From the NCBI GenBank assembly GCA_930367205.1, contig OV884009.1, positions 87,441,189 through 87,505,188 of the forward strand: DNA of 64,000 bases. The letters run 5' to 3'. The position numbers and the translations under genes were made by a program. Each line of letters starts with the position of its first letter. Within the stretch, counting starts at the first letter, position 1. This DNA is from Acanthosoma haemorrhoidale. Its lineage: Eukaryota > Arthropoda > Insecta > Hemiptera > Acanthosomatidae. The notes below the pieces were generated by a model. It ran no database searches, was not told the origin of the DNA, and saw only the letters and a program-made list of their open reading frames with translations. Below, piece after piece: positions 34,781 to 47,017 of the stretch.

Positions 34781-37700
34781 TCATTCAGAATTAGTTGGAA
34801 GTGTAATAATAGCTATACAGGAGTCCAGTTTATCTTGCTTTTCATTTATTTAGTTTAAAGTTAATTTTATTTGAAAAAATGTGTAATCATTATCTTATGT
34901 TTATTATAAAATAACTAACTCCATTAATTTTCCTAGCTAATAATATATATATTTATATTAGTTTATAATAAACATAAGATTTTGATTCAATATTTTTTTT
35001 GGAATAATTTAACTTTAAACTAAATAAATAAAAAGTTGGAGAAACTGAACTTCAGTATGTCTATTATTATTACAATTACAACTATTTATGATTTGCTCTG
35101 GGCTATGACTGTTTAACTACAGTTGTAGTTAAACTGTCGAATACATTTAACGGAATAACCGGGTTCATTTTTATTCTCGGTGCAATTTATTCAGGAAAAA
35201 TATTTTAATAGCGTTCATTTGTCCGTTTTTTTGTATCAGTGCTAATTATTTAAAATATTTAGTTTGAATTTTTTATTTCATACATTCCCACGATAGGCTT
35301 TTTATAGTTAGAATCCAAAGATCGATTTTTTAAAAATCGCGCTGTTTGTTTTACCTAAAAACAGGTTATTATTTATACGTGGCTGTACTATTCAACCGGT
35401 TGTCATAGATGAACGTTGTTATTTTGTTAAAGGATTATTTATTTATGATATTATTTACTTATAAGTTATTACAGTACCTACCCACGTCATATTTCATACA
35501 TAGTCCTATAACTTCTTTTTTTATATAAGAAATACTTAGAGATGTCAATTTCATTATAAGTAAGTTTCAGTGTCATTTGAGAAAATTGCATTATTATTTT
35601 TAATTGTAATATACTAACACAAAATTATTTTCTGATGTTAAATTCTTTTTGTTGGATAAGAATTAGTTGTAATGTGAATATAAAATAAGTCCTTAAATTA
35701 ACTGAATCAGTAGTATTAATGGTTATGAATTGAAAATTTTATTTATTTTGCAATGTGCTATTACTTACTGTTTTTGTGTCTTGGTCATTGTTTACATGAG
35801 TAAAAAATGATCAAGATTTATCTTCAGTAGACTTTCAATTCATCTCACTTTGAATATATAATATCTAGTTTTAAAAAGTTCATGTTACAGATTGAAAAAT
35901 AAGTATAAGTAATCTCGCTAGAAAGTTAATCAAATGATACTTAGTGTCTTGACAAATGAATCATCATTTGGTCATGAATCATTATTGGTGAATTTTATAG
36001 AAATATCTGTTTCTTAAAATAACATTAATAAGTTTCTTTATGGTTCTATGTTTGTTCATTTACTTACCTGGACATTTTTTTTTTTTTGTCTTACCTCTTA
36101 TGCTATTAAGAAGTAGAAGTAAAATATAACTAACAAGCAGTAATTCACTTAGCTCATGAGAGAACTTAATAAATGCCTCTTAAATGTCATTTGTGTGTTC
36201 AAAAACTTCTTTGGTCATTTTAATTTTTGGTTACAAATGTCTTTATTGGTTGGTATGTTACTACAACTTATCACCAACATAGAGTTTTATTATCCATTCT
36301 CATCTAATATATAATATAAAATAGTTATGTATTTAATATAATCTATGATCGAAAGTTAAGAAGTTTGGATTTTCAGTGTGGGAATTTTACCTACTAAAAT
36401 CACCTTTTGCTCCTCGATCTAAAACCTTATGGTTAAGCCTAAAGGAATCTGGCTCCTCTATCCATAGGGCATCCCTATTCTTTAAGCAGTCTTCCTATTA
36501 TGCTCTCAGCTATTTTATGATACTAGGAGTGAATATTTCATGTCCCTATCACTCACTCCCTTGATGACCAGCATCTGAAAAACAACATTCTCTTGAGTCA
36601 CCCAGGATCTGAAGAGCTGAAACTTAGTCTCTTTGAGCCTTCAATTGGTTGTCTGTTGCTAAGGCATATGAACCCAAAGACATATTCCCACTAAATTTTA
36701 AATAGATATAATTTAGCACCTTAAGCAAATTGTAGGCGAGAAGGGGTTGTAACACTTACATTTCACTCCTTCCTCACAAATTCCAACTCCAATTACTTCC
36801 CTAAATTTGTATTTATCATTAGATTCACACCAAATTTGTCCCAAATACTGTTTAGTGCTTTCAAAGTTCAATGTTGGGGTCATGATCCCTTTCTGTTCCC
36901 GACTCTACCCAAATAATTCATATTTATTTACATATTCTCACCGAATTTGGAAAAGTTGCCATTCAGTATCTTAGGAAAAATGCTTTTGGTTTAGTGATAT
37001 AAAAATTAATGTTTTCATGAATTCCTAGAAAATGTTTCCGTTTAAAGCTATTTGATTAACAGCAGCAATCTTTTGTGATTTAATAGTCCTCAGGAATCAA
37101 TGGTGCACCATTGGTTTAGTATTCCACAATATTAATGGTATGAATGAAAGTGAAACTAATTTTATTCTGGTACTATAGTTCCTTAAGAGTAAAATGTTGG
37201 AGTACAAATTATAGGAGTTAGAAAATTAGAATAAAAATTGAACAGGTTAACATAAAATAGGACATGAAGTAAATGTTATAATTAAACTATATTAATCCTG
37301 TCCAATTAGTAAAATATCTGAAACATTAGTCTGAATTATACCATTCTGATGGAAATAAACTTTTTCATTAAAGATTTGATCATTTAATTCAGCATGGTGA
37401 GGGTAATACTTTGATGAGAGTGAAATGAGGATTTTCGATTTAAGCTGAAGTTCTAATAAGCATGGTGGGTTTTTGGTTAATATGACAAGGTAGAGAGAGA
37501 GGAAAGATCCTAGGAAATATTTATGTCGAGCAAATGGTAGTGACCAGCCAAACTTGGAGTAACTGTGGAATATTCTTGTAAAACTCGGGATTGTGGAGCC
37601 AGATTTTTAGAAACATTTCATCTTATGCGAGCACCTCTGGCATTGCCAATTACTGCTTATAAGGTACTTAGATCTCTGCTGCAGTAATATTTCTGACTTG

Positions 37701-38240
37701 TTTATGTAGTATTGTCCCTCTCTCACCACCATAGAGTAGTTCAGGGAAAAATACTACCTTGAAAGAGGTATATTTTAGCAGGCTGAGTTAAAACATAATA
37801 AAGTTATAAAAGTCACTGAAAAAATAAGATTATTGGTGTATTGTACATTATATATGCTAAATTTAGTTATTTATATATCAAGTAACCCGTTATGGAATAA
37901 AATAATTCTTTATAGGTTCTTTATTTGTTTATAAAAATTAAAACTATGTTTTAACGGAACAAGCTCTGCGTACTAATTAATTTTAAAACATGTTTATAAA
38001 ATGATGTAAAGTAGATAGTTATTTAATTAATTTTTAGCTATAGAAGAAATATTGTACTCATTGGCAGTGGCTTGTATGACTTCTTGTATATTATATTTTC
38101 TATATTGTAACTATCTTGACTATTTATGTCCTCTCAACAATTGATAGTATACATTACTAAAACTAATAAATCAACTGACCTATATAATGTCTCAAACACC
38201 AACTGATCATCTCTATACTGACTCCTTACACTGACTGGCA
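34781..38240. other. AT-rich intergenic DNA, no gene recognised
   Basis: No coding exon or known transposon motif is visible. A less AT-rich island at about 36370-36960 may be an old repeat. A TGGTGCACCATTGGTTTA string near 37102 recurs near 49570, which hints at a dispersed repeat family. Confidence 0.5.
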
Positions 38241-38245
38241 CATGG

Positions 38246-38530
38246 TTGAAAACACTAGTTAGAAATAATCTAGAACTTAAAGTATCCTTTCACCATGGCA
38301 TCCTATCCTATATCATATATATAAGAGAAACCTTAATTTCACTTGAATTGTGGGAGCTTGGATATGAGATTTTGCATTATCCATCCTATTCTCCAGACAT
38401 CTTGCCTAGCAACTACAACATTATAGATACCTGGGCCCTTCCTTACAAGAAAAACATATTATAACCAAAAAGCTTTGGAAAGTGCTCTTTTTAGAATTCA
38501 TAATTTCTAAGAATATAATTTTTATTAAAA
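38246..38530 (+). pseudogene. Mariner transposase C-terminal fragment
   Basis: A plus-strand frame contains LWELGYEILHYPSYSPDILP followed by SNYNI, the mariner block that normally reads HPPYSPDLAPSDY. The catalytic Asp position is Asn here too. The first two catalytic residues are absent, so this is a short 3' scrap, and it is not a copy of the mariner at 6790-7720. Confidence 0.7.
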
Positions 38531-38829
38531 GGGCATGGAAGATCTTTTAAAATCTTAACAAAAGTGAACTAATTGTATTGAACCCTATTTTGATTTTTTT
38601 GAGAGAGACTTTGAGAATTGCTTCATGCCATTTTATGTTATGAAAGCTCATTACTTACATTTGCCTGATGCTAGAGCACCTCTAAACTAAAACTAAAATA
38701 TCCACTTATTTGTAGTTGGAAACAAAAACAAAAAAAAATACTAATTTCTAGTGGGCTTAAAAAATAAAATGAATATCTTTATGTATCTTTTTCCTCATTG
38801 ATACATTATGCACAACATTTTTTACTAAA

Positions 38830-39960
38830 TTATAGTTGATACACTTTTTTCACAATTTTCAAGAAAACTTTGAGTGCTTTGAATAGAATTGCTTCTGTTT
38901 GTTCAATATTTAGTTTTAAATGGCTACGGTGAAAGAACTTATTTGCTTTGGTTATTGACTTTTCACAGCTTTGAGCGATTGTGTCACATCGCCTAGAAGA
39001 TGTCACTATTCTCATATCGTCGGTGAACATTGACCTAGAAATTGTACTTGGTCAGTGAAGACAAAATTGTTAATATAGAGTTAGACATTGAATAAATACG
39101 GTAAAAACTGATTCTTGTGGCATGGCATTCCAGCAAGAATGTGTAAGTTGAATTAACTAACTGGTTACTTGATTATGAACTAATTTATATATTAAACCTT
39201 CGTGCCACTGCGTCGAACACTTTTTCCAAATCTATAAATACTGTGCCAGTATGTTTTCTTATATTGAACTTTTTTGTGATTGTGCCTGAAAGACATACCG
39301 TGATGATATAGTTTAATGATTTACAAGAAAGCTTATTTATTTCTATTTGTGTTATTTTCCTCTAAAAAGTTATTTAATTTATTAGCTATGGTTTCTCAAC
39401 TGCTTTACTAAACAGACTTAGTGGGATTACTGTGGTCTTTACCTGACTTAGAGATTATAATAAGTTTGCTCTTTTTCCTAAGAGAAATATTGATGTTCCA
39501 GGAAAGTGGACTATTGCTTAATTTTGAAGTGCCTTTGTCATTTGTTTTGAGATTTTATCAGGCCCCATACATTTTTTGTTTTTTAATTTAACAATAATGT
39601 ACTTTAAGTGATCAGGTTTAATTTAATAAAACTATTTTCCAGGTATTTTTTATTGATACATTTTTTCACAACTATATCGGTGACTTGTTGCTAATTTTTA
39701 ATGTTGAGGTTTCCGTTTTAAGGGATGTTTTAAAAGAGTTAAGCGAGTAATCAGGCTTTATCTTCATCGAAGTTAAGAACTCAGATATTGAACTATACTG
39801 GGGGCAATACTATCTGAGAATCTTTACTCTATTAAATGGCCGTCCGTAAGCTTCTGCCCTTGTATCAAATTTATTTATATAGTTGAAAAAATTATATTCC
39901 TCCTCCGATTTAATTTAGACTTAACTATGGAGTTTAATTTATGGAATGAAGGTTTTAGTT
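38830..39960 (-). mobile_element. Degenerate non-LTR reverse transcriptase fragment
   Basis: Minus-strand blocks include TVFIDLEKVFDAVARR near 39230 (RT motif A, with Asp), then FTDDMRIVTSS near 39020 (motif C, normally FADD) and KANKFFHRSHLKLNIEQTEAILF near 38930 (thumb region: N..KT..m.F). Stops lie between the blocks. The element's ends are unclear. Confidence 0.65.
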
Positions 39961-40479
39961 TTTTTACTAACCGATTAAAGCCTGATTGAAATGCATTAAG
40001 ACTGGTTCTGATAGAAGTGGAGGTTTGGGATTGGACTTATCACTCATGGGACTTTTAGAGACTGGAAAGGATGGGGATAGTGCGATAATTGTTCAGATTG
40101 GTAGGGTTGGACATATTGTTTATTTAGGGAATAAATTATATCTTTTGTCCAGAACATAAGGAAAGTAGTGATGAGATTTTATAGCAAAGAAACTTAATAA
40201 ATCGACTTATTAACAAATGGAAAGGAATCCTGAATGTCAAAAGTGCCTGACTTGATAGCAGAACGTCTAGTCTACATTACCTTCTCATTTTGTTTATTTT
40301 CTATATGAACTGAAACTTAATCTATCTTACACCAGGTCATAGGTGGAGGGCTCTTTTCTGTTGCAATATTTGTTTGAGTTTCCTAGTAGACTAGAACTAA
40401 TACAGAGTATTTACTCGGTAGAGGGTGTAGGTAGATAAAAATAAGTTCAAATGTATAAACTCCAAGCAAAATCATGAAG

Positions 40480-41004
40480 TTAACAACCCACCAGTCCCTC
40501 CCAACTGCCACAAATCAGGACTTTTCCTCCTCAAACTGTTGCGCAATCTTTTTAAATATTCCAGGTAGTAAGCCTGGTTAACTGTATGGCCCGGGGGAAC
40601 AAATTCTGAATGGACAACTACTCTCACATTGAAAAAACAAATGAGCATTGTTTTAATGTTTGATCACACCTGATGAGCTATTTTGGGATGAGGCGAATTT
40701 GGAGGCTTCCTTTGGCTTGATTGACTTGACCTTGGAAATAAAGTTTGGGTCATTTTGGAACTCTTCCTTCAAAGCAGAGTATGCTTTCAAGCGACTTTGT
40801 TTTTGCTGTGGATTCAGCAGTCGTGTAACAAATTTTGCAGCCTCCTTTCTCATCCACAAATCTTCACTCAAATTTTGCTGTACTGAACTCCAAGTCACTC
40901 CAAATTTCTCCACTTCTTCGATGGTCCATCATCGATCTTCCAGGACATTTCCCTAGCAGGAAGCAAAACTTCACAACTGTGTGCTGTTCACAAAAATCAG
41001 CCAT
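40480..41004 (-). pseudogene. Mariner transposase pseudogene with internal deletions
   Basis: An ATG at 41004 opens MADFCEQHTVVKFCFLLGK, the N-terminus of many insect mariners. A deletion removes most of the helix-turn-helix, and a shifted frame resumes at GVTWSSVQQNLSEDL, FVTRLLNPQQKQSRL and ALKEEFQNDPNFISK. The TGDE block with the first catalytic Asp is missing. A stop follows at 40653, after which VVVHSEF-like and KKIAQQF remnants continue to about 40480. The second and third catalytic blocks are absent. It is inactive. Confidence 0.85.
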
Positions 41005-41944
41005 CTCATAAACAAATAGCGCGCAAAAGAAGTGTAAAAAATAAATAAATACAAACTTCTGTAGTGACTGCACTTGGCATACTGACTGATGAAATGTGGG
41101 CTTTACACGGTTTTTATTTTGCTTGACAAGTTATTTGCTACCTGTACTTGCCCTGGACCAGATATTGATGTGGCAGCACCTTGGTAGCTGTTATGTTAAT
41201 GGTGGGGTTTTACCATAGCTGCTTACATCCCTGATATCCAATTTATGCCTTCTTGATGTTGAATGAATGACAAAAACACTTAATTCTGGGACATTGCCCC
41301 ATAAGAATCAACAATAAGATAGACATAGCTAGCTACCACCACTGAGGTAGCTTATAAATAATATTCAACCTAATTTATATATATATATAATATTCTAATA
41401 TTTTCTTATTACTCTTAATAATAATCATTATTTTAATTATTTATAAAAACTTTATATTCAAACTTTTACTTTATCTCAGGGTTCTGTTAATTATTTTAGG
41501 AAACTTTTGGCAAAAGGAATATTGATTTTATTATTACAAACATTTACAGCTAAAAATTGACATACAAACATAATCACATACTTATAATTTCGTATTATGC
41601 TGGCCAGCGCTTCTTCGCGTTGGTATCCTCGTTGTTCATATCACTCATGCTTATTCTGACTTGTCTTCATGCTGATTGAAAGTAAAGTTGTCCTGTTGTC
41701 GCATCTGGTGAAAAATGAAAAAGGACCATCAGGGGCCAGCTTGGGTACGCCACCTCTTCTAACTGTGTCTGCTCTACGAACGACCATCTCAGGAGGTTCA
41801 CCCCTTCCGCTCCTGTCCGATGCCTTCTTTTCCTTCAATCTCAATTTTTTCCGAGATTTTTTATATAAGCACCATTTAAAATCACCATTTTAAAATATCA
41901 TAACAATATATTTTTTTTAATAAATTTTATTCATTCCAGATAGA

Positions 41945-41970
41945 TATATATATATATATATATATATATA
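41945..41970. repeat. (AT)n microsatellite
   Basis: About 13 AT repeats. Just beyond it on the minus strand (about 41990-42180) a weak TRYHSSNLFLPSLKTGSFG block resembles the end of CR1-type RTs, so it may be the tail of another relic. Confidence 0.8.
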
Positions 41971-43179
41971 ATCAAAAGGATAATGATGATGAATTTTTAA
42001 ATTTAAGGGATTTAAGGAACTGGTAAAATTGACTTTTAAAGTGTAGGAAAGATAGGGGGCCACCAATATTGTCCCAAAGGAACCAGTTTTGAGGGAAGGA
42101 AGAAACAGGTTGGATGAGTGGTATCTAGTATTATGATATTTGATCACTGATTTGAATTGAACAAGGCTAGAAGGTAAGGAGGCTATTTAATGATAGTACT
42201 GAAGAAGAAGGATCCATGTAAATATTGGTGGCGGGCCGAAGGGTACAGCCATCCCAACTCAGATTAGGGATGTGAAATGTGACTTCAGGAATTCCAAATA
42301 GTAATCTTAGGAAACTATTGTATTTGTAGGGGTCTTAACCTGAGATTCAAATTCCTCTGAGAGTCCACCATGCACTGCACAATTGTGGGGGAAGACAAGA
42401 TAGGAGACCAAGAGTTTGTAATGGGAGGAGATGGTGGGCACAATTGAACATTGTCTTTAATGTGGGCCAACACTACCTGGTTTTCCATGAAGAGAACAAG
42501 TATTTTTAATTTAAATATTTATAATCTTGATTTCACATCCAAACTATTTAAACCTTTATAAAACACCTATCATATAATATACCTGTAACATGAACATGAT
42601 ACAATATACATTTATCAACCCAACAATATTTTCCGCAGACAAACATCAACAGATAGAAAATAAAAATCTAGAGGCATAGCACTAGCCATAGATTAATCAT
42701 TGTTTTTATGAGAATTCTTGCAATAGGTGTTATTATGTGACAATGAGGAGAACAAATTGTAAGAAATATAAATTAATAGCATTGTTCAGAGAGCTAATGA
42801 TAATGAGTTCAAAGGACTGTCAACTTCAGACAGGATGATTGAAGCCGAACATGTATTCATAATGCCAATGTTAAATGAGCAGGGAAGTAACAATACTTGA
42901 AATAACCTTTAGTTGGTTACCATTTCTATTAAACAGATAACAAATTTCCAACCAAAGTCCCAAACTGTGAGCTTTTACACAAATTATTCAAAGGAAGTCA
43001 TAATAGTTTGTTTGCATTATGTTTTTTATAATTAGGATTTGTGTTCAATGTACAAGCTTGGTAGTAAGGAGGGCTTGCTTATTTATAAATTATCTTCCTT
43101 TTCCAGCCATAGTTGATTAGGGGTTGGTCACCCAGAATAAAGTTGACATCATACTGGGGGTTCATAACTATGGTCAGTC

Positions 43180-43465
43180 ATGAATACATAACTGGGTGGA
43201 TGAATTTGCTGGGATATCAGTGTAGGTTGATGAACGAGAGATGTTGGATTTTCTTCAAATTCATTAATGGATGTTTTGGCACATTATGTATGCCTTCATC
43301 AGGCCCAGTTCTCTAATAGGTCTTTGAAAGTCAGAAGCTCTAACCAACACATACTATGACCTGATGCAGACAGTATGTCGAAACATCCATTTATAAATTT
43401 GATGAAAATTATAACATTTCTCTTTCATCAGCCGATATCTCAACAAATTCATCCATTAAGTTATA
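43180..43465. repeat. Foldback: imperfect inverted repeat with ~110-bp arms
   Basis: The arm at about 43190-43305 (starting TGGATGAATTTGCTGGGATA) pairs with the reverse complement of about 43355-43463 (plus strand ending ATTCATCCATTAAGTT). Shared blocks include ATGGATG.ATTTG.TG.GATATC, AATGGATGTTT and GCATCAGG-type ends. The loop is about 50 bp. It carries no frame. It lies 230 bp upstream of the first kinectin-like exon. Confidence 0.8.
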
Positions 43466-43698
43466 TATTGTACCATTATAAATGATCCTGTTTTTATTAT
43501 ACATATAACATATATGTATATTGATAAGTAAAAATAATATATTCTATTTTCACTAAGTCTTGGCCTATGAGTTAATTATTATGTCAAATTTGTGGATTAT
43601 GGTACGTTTTCATCTATTAATTAATTAATATTTTATGTTATTAATTTTGTTCATTCTTAATTGGCAACGTTAATTTGTATATTTTTAAATGTTCACAG

Positions 43699-43996
43699 GA
43701 TGACAATGGATATGCAAACAGGAATCTTTTGTGGTGTGTTTTCAATTCTGGCTTCGTTAATTGTGTACGGGGTATTATCTTTCTACTCAATTAAGGAAGA
43801 TTCGTTTGATGAAGCAAGAGCAAATAGGCGAAAACTAATTAAAGAATATATAGATCAATCTCGCAGTAATTCAGACAAAAGTAAACAAAAAAAAACAAAA
43901 AAAAATATTAAAAAAGCAAAAGAAAAGAAATCAGATACAGCTGATGAATATTCAGAAGATCCCCAAGAACATGATAATCAAGACACTCCAAAGGAG
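43699..43996 (+). CDS. Kinectin/RRBP1-like ER membrane protein, first recognised coding exon
   Basis: Kinectin and ribosome-binding protein 1 (p180) are ER proteins with a short N-terminal membrane anchor, a lysine-rich cytoplasmic stretch and a very long coiled coil; they link ER to microtubules and ribosomes. After a TTCACAG acceptor an ATG opens MTMDMQTGIFCGVFSILASL, a single membrane segment at about residues 8-28. It is followed by FYSIKEDSFDEARANRR and a Lys-rich run (KQKKTKKN). The short lumenal end and the .ED.FDE...NRR segment after the membrane fit the family. The exon ends in phase 0 at AAGGAG|GTAGGA. Because the ATG lies one base after the acceptor, the upstream exon is presumably 5' UTR; an earlier start cannot be excluded. 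Confidence 0.8.
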
Positions 43997-44205
43997 GTAG
44001 GATAGTCATACTAAACAGTATTATTTTTATAACAAAATGTTATTGTTAAATATACTAATAAAGATACTGATCAAGGAATTAGTAAAACCAATTTTGATGT
44101 GAGACGACTAATATTTTAGGGGGGACCATAGATGAGAAAAGGGTTTGATTTACGTTTATTTTTCATGTGTAATTCTTTCACATAAATTCATAGCAGGATG
44201 TTCAC

Positions 44206-44228
44206 AAAAAAAAAAAAAAAAAAAAAAG
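44206..44228 (+). repeat. Poly-A tract
   Basis: An uninterrupted A-run of about 22 in the first intron. It could be the tail of a retrocopy, but nothing upstream is recognisable. Confidence 0.7.
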
Positions 44229-44796
44229 GTGATACATAATATAGTTTTCTTATAACAGCCTAAAGTAAGATTTAGGATTTTTAAAATCCTGCGGTGAGAA
44301 GGTGGGTGTCCAAAGTGTGATGCCCTTTTCTATTCTTGGCTCTAAGGAGATTTTCCTCAGGCCACCAGACTGTGGGGTGTGAGATTCAGACTCTTACAAT
44401 GTAATTTGAAGCCCATCCCTATCATTCTTCCTTCTATGCCGAGTTGAGCTGGGTTGATTCCATTCAATTAGTCTGTTCTGAGTGTGGCTACAGTTTTCTG
44501 TATGAACATGATCATCCTCGTGCACCATTTTCCTGATTTGATCAACTTGGCCCCGGTGTCCCCAAGTTTCTTTCTGCGTGGAATCTGTAATCTTCTGGTA
44601 AATGTTTCTCAAATGGATTCATGAACAGAAAAAGTATGAGCACCCATAATAAAATATAATTAAATAATAGTTCATTTTATAATAGATCTTCATCTTCTTT
44701 TTATGTGATAATTTTCAGAATATTTTTATCTGCATCTCAAGATATATATATATATATCTTTTTTGTATATATATACAAGTTTATTGTATATATATA

Positions 44797-45050
44797 TGTA
44801 AGACAATTATTGAAGGTGGGGTGAATAAACTGAAATCAGTTTCTCTGTAAACAAAGTTAGCAATTTTATTCACTATATATTATATTATAACAATTATTAA
44901 TATTGATTTACACTATTTTATTTTACACACTGTTTACATGTTCTGTTATCTCACATAACCTTCTCTATCTGATAACTGCTGCTCCATCTGGTGGGGGCCT
45001 GTGGAAGCAGCACGGCAAATTCAAATGAAAGAGAGATCACTTTCATTACA
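44797..45050 (-). repeat. 3' LTR of Gypsy-D (short form, 254 bp)
   Basis: It runs from TGTAAGACAATTATTG to CTTTCATTACA in plus orientation. It lacks the 63 bp present between two TTTACAC heptamers in the other LTR and keeps a single TTTACAC. Confidence 0.97.
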
Positions 45051-45086
45051 TCTCCCCTCTCTGAGGTGAAAATTCTTTGAAAATTT

Positions 45087-46793
45087 TCAGTCTGGTAATA
45101 TCGGAAGTAATTTTGTTATGTGAAAGAATCCAGTTTCTTGCTTTCCTCTTCCGGTATTTATTTTATATATTGAATTTGATATCTTTTCTGTTATTTCAAA
45201 GGGACCAATTTTTAATTCATCTAGTTTATTCCTGTTCAATTTGTTGCCATTTTCTATATATACTGTATCTCCTGTGTTAAATTCCCAATGTTTTCTTGAT
45301 TTATCAAATATTTTCTTGTTGTATTCATGAGACTTTTTTGTTCTTTCTAAGGCTAATTTACTGTCATTCATCCAGTTTTCTTTATTGTTTCTTTTTTTTA
45401 ATTCTTCAGGTAAAATGCTAGTATCTGTGCCATCCAATAAATACTTGGGTGGAAAACCAGTTACTGTATGTTCTGTTTCATTATATTTATCCACACATTC
45501 TTTAGCGACTGTTGTCCAGGCTCTTTTCTTCCCTTTTTCGTTCATTTTACATCTGATTTTATTGACTAGAGTTTGGTTTAGTCTCTCATTTAAACCATTG
45601 GAAAAGGGTGCATTAACTGCTGTAAATATCAATCGAACCTCCTTTTCCCTTAGGAAATCTTTGAATTCTCTTGAGTTGATTCCTGGGTATTGATCTGTAA
45701 GTATTATACCTATTTTCTCTGTTTCCAGCACATTATTTACTAACTTGATGAAGTCAGTGGCACTCTGAGTTTTTGATGTTGAAATGAATGCATATCTTGT
45801 GAAGTGGTCAATAAGCAGGTGGAGGTATCTTTTTGTTGATCGTTGTCCTCCAAAACCTCCAATAGTGTCGATTGACATTATTTCGAATGGTTTTGTTGCT
45901 GGCCCTAGTTGTGACATTAGCCCATATTTTTCTTGCCCTCTGGATTTGTTTTTAATACATATTTCACAGGTTTTACATACTTTTTTTATATTTGCAGTTA
46001 TATTTTTTGCTGTATAATAAGGGCATACCCTATTCATCATTTGTTTAATTCCTATATGGCACCATTCAGAATGTATTTCTTTAATGAATTCTAAACTTAA
46101 GTTTTCAGATAAAATTATCTTTTCTTTATTTCTTACTTTTTTATAGAACACTCCATCTTTTTCTATTAATTTTGTTTTGGTGTTTTGTAATATTCTATTT
46201 TCCTCTTGATCTTTTTTTATTTCTTGTATTTTTATCAAATTAACTATTTTTAGGATTTCTTCTTTATTTTCAATTGGTTCTAATACCGGGTTTCTGCTCA
46301 AACTATCTGCTTCGGTATTATCCTTTCCCGGAATGTATTTAATTTCAAAATTGTATTGTGACAAATAGTAAGTTAATTCACCAAGTTCTTCATCCGTTCT
46401 TGCTCTTATGTTTAAATTTTCTAATGGTTTGTGATCTGAAAATACAGTGAATTTTCTTCCAATTAACCAGTATTGCCAATATTTTAATGCCTCTTTGATT
46501 GCCAAACACTCTAAATAAATTGCTTTTTTCCTTTTTTGCGGTTCGCTTAACTTTTTTGAAAAGTATGCTACTGGCTTTTCTTTTCCATTGTTTTGTACTT
46601 GTTTCAAAACTGCACCAATACCTTCTAGAGATGCATCTGTATAAATTCTTATTGGTAAATCATTATCAAATATTTCTAACACTGGTTGGGAACATAGCAA
46701 TTTCTTTACTTCTGCAAAGGATTTTTCACACTCTTCCGTCCATAAGAATTTTTCATTTTTCCTTAATAATTTATGCAGTGGATCTAGCAACAT
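45087..46793 (-). CDS. Gypsy-D pol, RNase H and integrase portion
   Basis: This 568-codon open frame carries the end of the RT connection (FLWTEECEKSFAEVKKLL), then RNase H with IYTDASLEGIGAVL (catalytic Asp) and FSDHKPLENL, ending IPGKDNTEADSLSR. Integrase follows. Its zinc module reads IHSEWCHIGIKQMM ... CKTCEIC. Its catalytic triad is intact: Asp in MSIDTIGG, Asp in ILTDQYPG and Glu in NGLNERLNQ, with 35 residues between the last two. A GPF module (KIGPFEITEKI) and HITKLLP end the protein; no chromodomain is seen. The apparent start in the middle of pol is only where the frame opens after the frameshift at about 47022-47025. Confidence 0.95.
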   Translation of the reverse strand: MLLDPLHKLLRKNEKFLWTEECEKSFAEVKKLLCSQPVLEIFDNDLPIRIYTDASLEGIGAVLKQVQNNGKEKPVAYFSKKLSEPQKRKKAIYLECLAIKEALKYWQYWLIGRKFTVFSDHKPLENLNIRARTDEELGELTYYLSQYNFEIKYIPGKDNTEADSLSRNPVLEPIENKEEILKIVNLIKIQEIKKDQEENRILQNTKTKLIEKDGVFYKKVRNKEKIILSENLSLEFIKEIHSEWCHIGIKQMMNRVCPYYTAKNITANIKKVCKTCEICIKNKSRGQEKYGLMSQLGPATKPFEIMSIDTIGGFGGQRSTKRYLHLLIDHFTRYAFISTSKTQSATDFIKLVNNVLETEKIGIILTDQYPGINSREFKDFLREKEVRLIFTAVNAPFSNGLNERLNQTLVNKIRCKMNEKGKKRAWTTVAKECVDKYNETEHTVTGFPPKYLLDGTDTSILPEELKKRNNKENWMNDSKLALERTKKSHEYNKKIFDKSRKHWEFNTGDTVYIENGNKLNRNKLDELKIGPFEITEKISNSIYKINTGRGKQETGFFHITKLLPILPD

Positions 46794-47017
46794 CGAGCTT
46801 TTTGGTATATACTCGTGATAAAAATTAATTTTTCCTAAAAATTGTCTGATGTTCTTTTGGGTTTTTGGAGTTGGAAAGTTTTTTATTGAAATTAAGTTGT
46901 CCTTTATTGGTCTTACTGTATTGTGTTGTATTATGTGTCCAAGGTATTTTGCTGATTCTGCTGCAAATGTACATTTTTTAAATTTTAATCGGAAACCTTC
47001 ATTGACTATTGCTTTTA

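Noticed and set aside
36376..36564. Plus-strand frame after a TTTTCAG-like acceptor
   Set aside because: It resembles no protein I know, and there is no good exon partner in phase nearby.
44394..44612. His-rich minus-strand frame in intron 1 of the kinectin-like gene
   Set aside because: The His/Asp pattern looked zinc-finger-like, but the spacing fits no C2H2 or other finger and it is too short.
45077..46017. Plus-strand hydrophobic frames over Gypsy-D pol
   Set aside because: They are antisense shadows of the integrase and RNase H coding strand.
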